Shown: in pieces, positions 56,595-64,000 of the stretch
Position numbering within the stretch: position 1 is the stretch's first letter
How the letters are laid out: each line of letters opens with the position of its first letter
Origin: Cudoniella acicularis
Taxonomy: Eukaryota > Ascomycota > Leotiomycetes > Helotiales > Helotiaceae
Direction: 5' to 3'
Assembly (NCBI GenBank): GCA_013054445.1
Contig: JAAMPI010000030.1
Location: 1-64,000, forward strand
DNA: 64,000 nt
Program-made: the position numbers and the translations under genes
Notes under the pieces: generated by a model
Seen by the model: only the letters and a program-made list of their open reading frames with translations
Told to the model about the DNA's origin: nothing
Database searches by the model: none

Positions 56595-58141
56595 AAACTT
56601 AGCAGCCGGTCAGCTTGTACTCATAGCGACATTGGAGTTTGGGTCATCTGTTTCCTTTCATTTTTTCTTTTGCTCATTATACGAGCATTTATGAAGGACA
56701 GCATATTACAAGTCTGCTTTTGGCATGGCTAGCGGAAAACAGCGAATTAAAGCCCGGTGCTCGTTCGTTTTGGTTTTCTTTGCGAGGATACGACACGATA
56801 CGATAATACCCTTTCGATGGCGTTCATCCGGCTTTGGCTCTAGAGACGGTGGTCATTTTGCTTCTGCCTTTACACTTGCTTTTACTCGGGACTCATTGGC
56901 GTGCGTGCATTAGATTGGCAAATACCACAAGGAGCAGGGAGGTTTTGAGTGAGCATATTTTTGGGGAACGAAAAACATTTGATACATGCAATAAAAAGGG
57001 AGCAACCATAATAAATGTATTGTAACGATTAGGAACACAAATACAAAATAAGCGCATATTTATCAATCTCTTGGGTGAAATGAGGTGGGTTCTAGTTCCT
57101 ATTTTTGGTGGTAGGTTCCCTCTTCTCAGATTTCTCATTTTTACTTGGTAGTCGAGACTCCCCAGAAGATGTTGCACACCCTGATTTGTTTACTCTTTTT
57201 CCTCCGCTGTGTAAAGTCCCGCATTCGAAAATTCTTTAACAGCGCTCCGCTTTCAACAGCACAATCTGTATTTACCAGCTCTTAATTTACCCATTCCCTT
57301 TCTTACAATGCTTTTAGAGGGGCCCTTTCAGACAAAACTACATTCAAAAAAAGTACATCAAAAACCAAAATATCTTAATTGCTATGAATGACTCAAGCCT
57401 AGGAAAGGCTTATAGACTACCTGGCGATTATTTTAGAATGCCCTATTTTTGCTGAAGTGGCATTCGGGGGTGTTTGCCGCTCTAGACAAGGAAAAACAGA
57501 GAGGTGATTGAGTTTGTTGTTTATGATGGTAAGTGGAAGGGGAAGGGGAAGAGGAAGGGGATAGTGGTAGGTTGCATTGAGTGTTTAGCCGGTTTTGAGG
57601 TTGCCGATGCAGGAATTTGGCACCGGGAATTAATTGTGAAGTACTTCGGCTTGTGGGAAAGGGGAGATCTCGGAAGGGGAAGAGGTAGAAGGAGAGGGGC
57701 ACAGAAGGGCTGAGGCGTTTGATTTGGAGTTGCAGTTTCTAGTGAAGAGAGTCAGATAAATGATACTAGTAACGCAAGAAGATGGAAACATCGTAGAGAG
57801 ATACAGGTGTCATTGGCTGTTGGGGGTTTGAATCGAGGGAAAGTCAATGAAGGGAGAGAGGAACTTTTGAGTCTAGATGGAGTGAGCTGGTGTTTAACAA
57901 CACTCATTCGGGATAAGATTCTGAAAGAAACAGGTGAAGATCCAGAAGAGACAGGCAGAATTGGTGCGAAGAAGGCGGAGGGAAGAAAGCAATACAGGGA
58001 CAAACACACTTCGATCACCAGAAATCAACATATGCATAAAGATCCACGGTCAAACAATCTGGAATTGGAAAACATCGAACTTTGAGATGGTACCACTTTC
58101 AAAACCCGGCATCTTTCACTCAGTCAACCCAATTGCCCGTG
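56595..58141. other. Intergenic
   Basis: 3' region of the SNF2 gene and of the convergent hypothetical gene. G/A-rich stretches around 57530-57720 but no gene supported. Confidence 0.45.
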
Positions 58142-59086
58142 TCACAGAAACTTGCCATTCCAAGCATGCTTGTAGGCCACATCTCCACCAGCTCTACGAG
58201 GGATCGGTCTTCGTGGAACCTCATCACAAGGATAAATCGGACCCTCCCCTCTCGGAATACCTGATTGATCCATGGAGTCCGGATCTGGGATGAAGTAGCA
58301 GTACGCATAATTGGCCCAGGAATCATATCTGCCATAGCTGTGGATCCAGATCACTTTGCCCCTGAATCGTTCGTAGTACAAATGTTTCGACGGTGGCCAT
58401 CGATCCACTCTCTTTGGAATGGGGTTGGTGTTGAAATCCCAGGGTATATTGTCAATTGGCACTGGGGGTGGAGGGTTGCGATTATTTGCACACCTCGCGT
58501 CGGCACAATGCTTGGTCCAATTTGTCCATCCGCGAGAGTCGGCGAGTTTCTTGTTATCGAGAACCTTAATCGGATCAAGGACAACTCGTGTACTCTCGAA
58601 GCCCTTTAGGCGAACCTTTGCGAGGTTCTTCAATTTTTCGTCTTTCACTTTGCCCTTGTCAAGCTTTGCAGCAAAGCTTAGTGCAACGTTGTAAACCCAC
58701 CTGTTGCCATCACCCTGATAATACAAATCCATGAAATCCAGGCCATACTTTTCCTCGCCAGGCATATCAAGACGCATGATGAGCCCTTTCTTGCGGAAAT
58801 ATTGCACATCCCATTCGGCACAGATGTCAAGAATCTTCTCAATCTCGTATGCGATGCCTGTTTGCCCTAGCCATGGTTCGAGTGGTTCTGCAAGAGCAAA
58901 GCAAAACGTTCTCCAGTCGTCTTTCGAAATGCCATATACGTCTAAAATTTTCGGCCAAGGAAAACCGGTTTTAAGATCTGGTGTGTTGTCGGCCATTACT
59001 TGGAGACCCCGTGGAATACCATCCGGTCCTTCTGGACTCTGCCAGGGATCATCGGCTTTATGTTTGGAGTGGTGCTTCCTCCCCAT
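58142..59086 (-). CDS. Conserved hypothetical protein
   Basis: Intron-less frame of 314 residues from MGRKHHSKHKADDPWQSPEG; the frame extends ten codons upstream without ATG. Composition is that of a real globular protein, rich in Trp, Tyr and charged residues (KILDVYGISKDDWRTFCFAL, ADRWTNW-like and RWPPSKHLYYERFRGKVIW segments). No signal peptide, transmembrane segment or known motif is seen. The C-terminus is Pro/Arg/Gly-rich. I do not recognise a family; fungal-specific single-domain proteins of this look are often lineage-restricted and expanded. Confidence 0.65.
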   Translation of the reverse strand: MGRKHHSKHKADDPWQSPEGPDGIPRGLQVMADNTPDLKTGFPWPKILDVYGISKDDWRTFCFALAEPLEPWLGQTGIAYEIEKILDICAEWDVQYFRKKGLIMRLDMPGEEKYGLDFMDLYYQGDGNRWVYNVALSFAAKLDKGKVKDEKLKNLAKVRLKGFESTRVVLDPIKVLDNKKLADSRGWTNWTKHCADARCANNRNPPPPVPIDNIPWDFNTNPIPKRVDRWPPSKHLYYERFRGKVIWIHSYGRYDSWANYAYCYFIPDPDSMDQSGIPRGEGPIYPCDEVPRRPIPRRAGGDVAYKHAWNGKFL

Positions 59087-59755
59087 GATTGTGAAAAGCT
59101 GAGCAGGTGGTGGCAAGTCTTGAAAAAGATGCGATTACTGACGAGAGTGTCGAGAAGATGTTGAGATGGGCTGCGTGCTGCAGATGCCCGAATGAGTCTA
59201 AAGTTTATTAAATTTCGCCCCAGAAGTGAGCAAGGAAGACTTGATCACCTACCAGAGTGCTGCGCATACCAAGAGTTGATGACCCTGCCTTGTTCGTCGA
59301 CCACGATCAAGAGGAGTTCTCACCCTGTTTTGGTCAGAACATAACCTCTCCGTTGATGAATTTACTTACAAGAGAAGCAAGTAGGTAATGATGTTTAGAG
59401 GGAGGGGATATTCAAAAGAGGATTCAGGTATCGATGAGCAACATTGTAGAGAAACGGAAGTCGGAATACAAAAAAAAAAACTCAGTTCTCAATATTTCCA
59501 ACTCAAAATCGCTCCTGCCTCGTCCAACTCATCACACATTAGACGGCTGCTTCACATTCCGAGTGTTTCGATCACGCCTTCCTATTTACGCTCCATGCAT
59601 TCAAGTGTATGCCGATGCAAGATGAAATGCTTTTATTGGTATCTTTGAAGACTGGAAGAGAACCCCCCTTTCATATAAGCTTTTCAACCTTACACATAAA
59701 TCGTACAACTACCTTGATCCGAAACTCCAGCGCTTCAAATTCAAATCAATATGTA
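59087..59755. other. Intergenic
   Basis: Promoter side of the hypothetical gene and 3' side of the SR-protein gene. No gene supported. Confidence 0.45.
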
Positions 59756-60691
59756 TCAACGTCTTCCTCTTCCACCACGACCTCGGCTCCTGCTCCTGCT
59801 TCTATCATCATAACTACTGTAGCTGCTATAACTTGGACTTCTCCTTCTCCTACCTCCATTGCGACCGGGACTATCTCTACGGCCTCCTCTGCGTCTAGGA
59901 GGGGATCTTGATCGAGATGAGAAAGACCTAGAGCGAGTTCTGTGGCGTCTTGGCGATCGAGATCGAGACAGAGATCTGGGTCTGTATGTATCGAAATTCC
60001 TCTCAGGTCGTCCATAGCTTGGTGGTGGGGAACGTCGACGCGGAGGTGGTGGTCCACGAAAGCTTGGGAGTGGAGGTCCTCGAGGATCAATATTTGCACC
60101 ACGTCTTGCAAGAGGAGGTGACGGAGAGAATTTGCGGCGAGGGAGTACGATCGATACGTTAATGACAGCTCCATCAATTTGAGATTCGTGCATGTGGGCG
60201 ATTGCTGCTTCGGCATCTGCTTCGGAGGTATAGAGGATGTAGGCTGTTCCGCGGTTCGTATTAACTATTTAGTTAGCGTATGTGATTTCGCTGTACTCCA
60301 GGGTCTTACATTGTCTATTCATGGGCATGTCGAGATCGCGGATCTGGCCATAGGAGCCAAAAATTTCGCGGAGATGATCTTCATTGACATTTTTTGTGAG
60401 CTTCTCAACAACGACCTATAGGAGTTAGAAATACTCTTAGAGGTGATACTGCGAACTTGCCTTTGTGCTCCTAATCGGACTTGGGCTTCTGCCACGGCTG
60501 CCGCGACTGACACTGCGACTCTCACTCCTGTACCTGCCATTTCTTCGAGGACTGCGACTGGCGGAACGAGGGGAAATCGTGCGACGAGGTCTGGAAACGG
60601 ATCTTGTTCTCGATCTGGAGGCAGGGCGTGAAACGTCTGAGTAAGGCGACCGGGTTCGGGCCCTCCCACGGGAAGGAGATCGTGAAGGCAT
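59756..60691 (-). CDS. RNPS1-like SR protein (RRM with RS domains)
   Basis: Nuclear RNA-binding splicing cofactor. Exons 60691-60461, 60415-60310 and 60264-59756 join in phase to 281 residues. An N-terminal RS/SR region (PSRSPSRGRARTRSPYSD) precedes one RRM: VVVEKLTKNVNEDHLREIFG (RNP2 region), then RGTAYILYTSEADAEAAIAH (RNP1). A long Pro-rich and Arg/Ser-rich tail with Tyr-Ser repeats and an RGG-like end follows. This order (RS-RRM-RS/P) is that of RNPS1, a component of the exon-junction complex and of ASAP/PSAP. The first intron uses a GC donor and both introns are only 45 bp. No lesions. Confidence 0.85.
60416..60460 (-). other. GC-AG intron in the SR-protein gene
   Basis: 45-bp intron, donor AAG|GCAAGT, acceptor TATAG, with CTAACTCC near the 3' end as branch region. 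It joins SPIRSTK to VVVEKLTKNV in phase; no GT donor gives the right frame. Confidence 0.75.
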
Positions 60692-61431
60692 TTTATAGTT
60701 GGATGATGTTGAAAGGTGGGACGCGTTCTTGAGAAACGCGAGGCTTGATTTCATATTGAGGCCTTACTTTTCTGTTACAGCCTTAGGCACCAAACCTTCT
60801 CCCAGCTCTTTCGTAATGCGGAGACCCAGGATTCTCGAAAGAAAATAAGTTTTCATGCAGTTTACTCGAGGTAAATGTTATGAAGCAAATTTCTTCTATT
60901 ATGGTAAAATGAGTACTTCTATTACTTTGTCCAGTAAAGGCATATAACCCCGCAGCTCTGTTATAGATCGGATAATCCCAAAATCACAGAAATCTTTAAT
61001 AATGAGCAGCATTATTTAAGCGTATTTATCATTTCAAGTCTGAATTAACACGCCATCAGGACAATGAAAACATGAGATAGACAAGTAAAATTTGGGTTCT
61101 TAACGAAGCTAAAATTTAAATTCTCGATTAAGACAAATTTGAAACTTGCCTAACTTTTAATAATATAATTGATACATTGTGCTCTACTTCGTATTAGATA
61201 GAAATTTAGATTCTATAATTGGTGTTCATGTACTCCCACTAAAAAGTTGTTCCTCCCGCTTCCACTCGCCAGTGGGGTGGTCAGTGAGCGAAATGACAAG
61301 CTTACCAACCAATCACTGCCCCACCTTTAAATAAATACAATATTCTTTTCGCTTAAAAAGAAGCAGGGACCTTGAGATACGGACAGTAATGGAAAAAAAA
61401 AAAGTTAAAAAAAGAAAATAGGCTGGGCTTT
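60692..61431. other. Intergenic
   Basis: Very AT-rich, including T-runs downstream of the tRNA-Thr gene (minus strand) at about 61393-61420 that can serve as Pol III terminator. No other gene seen. Confidence 0.5.
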
Positions 61432-61555
61432 TGCCCTCGGACGGAATCGAACCGGCAACCTCGTCATTACTAGTGACTGTTTATTTATTAGTATGATATT
61501 TAATAGCGATTAATAAATGATTACTAACCGCGCTCTACCATTGAGCTACGAGGGC
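61432..61555 (-). tRNA. tRNA-Thr(AGT) with a 52-nt insertion at a non-canonical site
   Basis: On the minus strand: 5' acceptor GCCCTCG (61555-61549), D-arm GCTCAATGGTAGAGC, and after an interruption the arm GTCA-CTAGTAA-TGAC with anticodon AGT, then AGGTT, T-arm GCCGG-TTCGATT-CCGTC (one mismatched pair) and 3' acceptor CGAGGGC, which pairs perfectly with the 5' end. Removing 52 nt right after the first base of the anticodon stem (position 27) restores a full CGTCA/TGACG stem. The insert is AT-rich and begins GGTTAGTAAT, like an altered copy of the anticodon region. Normal tRNA introns sit next to the anticodon, so either this copy is a pseudogene or it needs unusual processing. A B-box-like T-arm and a T-run terminator remain. 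Confidence 0.65.
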
Positions 61556-63458
61556 TGTTTGGACTATTTGTGAAGAAAAAAATTGTTATTTTAATTTATA
61601 TATTTAGTTGTGTGTGGGCACGGCCTGCTGACACGTTGCCACTTTTCCCCCGAAGCTGGCATCCAATCACGGAAATTACGGCATAGAACCATGTATGTGT
61701 ATTATAGCTTATGATTGGCTGTTTGTTTGCCTGCCACACGAACCTCTTAAAAGGGAACCGTCAAAATGAATTTTATTATCAATCATTTGATTATCTTCAC
61801 TTCAAATTTATGAACGCCTAACAACTTCTAATCTTCCTCCTTTCTTGTCAGATTCTCCCCTTCACACAAATATTGTAGGGTTAATTTTCCCTTGAACTCT
61901 CGGAGAAAACTCGAGCCAACCTCATCTGTGATAATTATTCACCCCGAGCCATGTCATGCTGATTTATGCAACTCCTATCATTTTCTGTCCCATGTTCTAC
62001 TATTTTCTATCGGTCTTTCTTTCACTGGCAATGCCATGTCTAATTTGCTCTTTATTAAAAATACTTCGCTTATCCGATAATTTAATGATACATGTCGGGG
62101 GTTGCTTACAAGATCATTTTTGCTGTCAAAACTGGGATTTCAATTTGAGAATTTGACATATCCCTCCAGCGGTTTCTTGGGAATTCCTTCTATTCTTGCT
62201 GTGGTGAAAAGTATCGCTGACGGAAATGGTCACAAGATCAGCCAAATGAGAAGGTCACGTGGTTGCAAAATACATCAGGCATACCACAACTACCAGATTT
62301 TAGTTGTTTTAATACTAGTTATACCAATTCCATTCTCTCACTTACGATTCTGGAGTCGTTGCATAGCTACCTAGTTTCGCGGGGCTCGCTTAATTCCCCT
62401 AACCCCTTTTCTTATTTGAATATAGCAGGAGTGACTGGAATGCACGAGGTGGCCTAAGTTAGATCTTTTTCGATCAGGATACAGGCGCGGGGACTTCTCG
62501 TGAACTCCGTTCTTACCTAGGTAGATCAAGTCCATTTGTGGCGACAGCCGAACATCTACCTATACTCATTTACACAATACCAATTCGAGGGTTCTCAGCG
62601 TTTGGATATCACGTGCCAGGAAAAGTTACTGTTATGACAGCGCGCCATGCCGCAAGAGAAATGCAACTTGAGATTGAAAATCCACTTTTGGGGGGAGGGG
62701 GGGGGGTTCCTGTTCGGACTCCCTGTGAATCGACTTGGGCTCCGTGAATGCAGTCGTGTAGAGGAGCGGTGATGCTAATGATTAATCGCGTTCGATAACC
62801 AGTCAGGTTTCCTAACCGATCACACCTAACACTCCAAAATCCATGCGTTCCTCACCACCAAGGACTCCGCCAGTGCAGAAAAAGGGAGTTCTCTGTGTCT
62901 CTCGTTTCTTGTGCCAACTAAACTCTTGAATTGTCGATCTCGAAAACTTCAATTAATCTAAAAACCCCCACTCAACATTCACGCCCCACACAATTTCCAG
63001 GGCCTCCTCTCACCCCTGCAACCATCTACGTCATCCCCACTTCCTTCCGCACGCAAATCCCTGATTTCTTCCCCGCGTTTTTACCCGTCACCCTCCTAAG
63101 GGGAAAAAAAATTTAAAACCACGATACAGGATTGGCAACAGCATGGCTCAAAAAAAAAAGCAAGAAGAGGTGTGCGCCTTTTATGCAAGCTCGTCATAAA
63201 TGATGCACATGAATAGGTGATATGTGCATAGAATAGTACATATATGGCGGGGGGTTTCGGGAAGGTTTGATCAATCAATATCGCTGCACAGAGAAATCAC
63301 GACAACGACGATACCTAGCTAGCATTCCTGGAAAGTGCGACTCCTTCCCATTTACATCCGCAATAGGATTCGGCCTCGATCTACAATCCAACAGTATCTC
63401 AAAGCGACAAATAAAAGAACAAAACAACCGCTCGCAGGCAAAGCAAGAATAAACAACC
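61556..63458. other. Intergenic
   Basis: 1.9 kb with many small frames but no recognised protein. A poly-G stretch (62691-62706) and poly-A stretches occur. The last about 150 bp form the leader of the MARVEL gene. Confidence 0.45.
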
Positions 63459-64000
63459 ATGGGACTCAAACACGGCTGCGAGCTCACAATGGGCTACATC
63501 CTCCACACCATCTACCGCTTCCTGCAGCTGGTCCTCGCGCTCACAGTCTGCGGTCTCTACGGGACAGACCTCAATGCCGCCGACAAACAGCACAAATACT
63601 CGGACGGAAAATGGGTTTGTGCCCCCTCTTCCCTCCATCCCTCCCTTCCTTTCCCTCCCTCTCCCACCACCCAACTGACTAACATCTGCACAGGTATACG
63701 CAGTAGTAACCGGCTCCCTCTCCGCCTTCACGGCCGTCTTCTACATGATCCCCTTCGCCTCCCGCATCCCATTGATCTTCATCTGGGACAGCATCCTCTT
63801 CATTCTCTGGATCGCGCTCTTTGGCTTATTCGGAAACATGTATATACATACGGATGCGCAGGGTGATAAGGGCATTCAGAGAATGAAGAATGCGGTTTGG
63901 GTCGATTTGGTGTGCACGTTGCTTTGGTTGGGGAGTGCGGTTGGCATGGCGGTTTATTGGGCGAGGCATAGGGGCCAGAGGACGAGGTGGACTGGTAGGG
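63459..64000 (+). CDS. MARVEL-domain membrane protein (3' end outside window)
   Basis: Starts MGLKHGCELTMGYILHTIYR. The first membrane helix is FLQLVLALTVCGLYG. An intron (donor GTTTGT, acceptor CACAG, about 63616-63692) joins SDGKW to VYAVVTGSLSAFTAVFYMIP in phase. Three more hydrophobic helices follow (RIPLIFIWDSILFILWIALF and WVDLVCTLLWLGSAVGMAVY). The four-helix arrangement and the DxxQH-type loop match fungal MARVEL proteins, which associate with membrane subdomains and trafficking. The frame is still open at the window end, in a basic tail (RHRGQRTRWTGR). Confidence 0.82.

Noticed and set aside
59609..60162. Plus-strand frames opposite the SR protein
   Set aside because: Mirror of the Arg/Ser repeats of the RNPS1-like gene.
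62538..62830. Possible tRNA-like folds around 62755-62810
   Set aside because: Could not form a consistent cloverleaf with an acceptor stem.

Overview
This window is nuclear DNA of a filamentous ascomycete (Pezizomycotina). The evidence is genes split by short 45-130 bp GT-AG introns (two are GC-AG), fungal-only families (Zn2Cys6 regulator, HET-domain protein, DUF6604-type protein, MARVEL protein, GH15-CBM20 glucoamylase) and intron-bearing tRNA genes. A helotialean or other leotiomycete is my guess from the flavour of the proteins; the sequence alone does not prove it.

Layout. 0-10 kb: the 3' end of a proline-rich gene, a secreted glucoamylase, an SF1 (UPF1/MOV10-like) RNA helicase, and a short-chain dehydrogenase whose promoter carries three CGG-N17-CCG palindromes in a 76-bp tandem repeat. 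10-17 kb: repeats, a tRNA-Val(AAC) gene with a decayed partial copy behind it, and a six-exon Zn2Cys6 transcription factor. 17-30 kb: mainly decay. An inverted-repeat element abuts a broken ankyrin gene; an apparently intact kelch-type membrane protein follows; then come a DUF6604-type pseudogene, an adenosine-deaminase-like pseudogene lacking its catalytic core, and an allantoate/nicotinate-type MFS transporter pseudogene with three in-frame stops. 30-36 kb: small Ser/Thr- and Cys-rich surface-type proteins, including a diverged pair, the second truncated by a pogo/Fot1-like transposase relic. 36-45 kb: a coherent catabolic block on the minus strand (sugar MFS transporter, GH78 alpha-L-rhamnosidase, aldo-keto reductase fused to a RidA domain), next to a D-amino-acid-oxidase pseudogene. 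48-64 kb: a HET-domain protein, a SNF2/RING helicase of the Rad16/Uls1 type, a conserved hypothetical protein, an RNPS1-like SR protein, a tRNA-Thr(AGT) gene with a 52-nt insertion at a non-canonical site, and the start of a MARVEL-domain membrane protein.

How the pieces work together. The glucoamylase and the rhamnosidase block point to plant-polysaccharide or glycoside use. The pseudogene run (purine deaminase, purine/vitamin-type permease, D-amino-acid oxidase) suggests loss of nitrogen-scavenging functions. Many premature stops fit CpA-to-TpA change, as in RIP. Several single-base indels lie in or near homopolymers inside otherwise intact genes (SDR, SNF2), so assembly error must be excluded before those are called real mutations. 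Exon boundaries given here were worked out by hand from splice motifs and reading phase.
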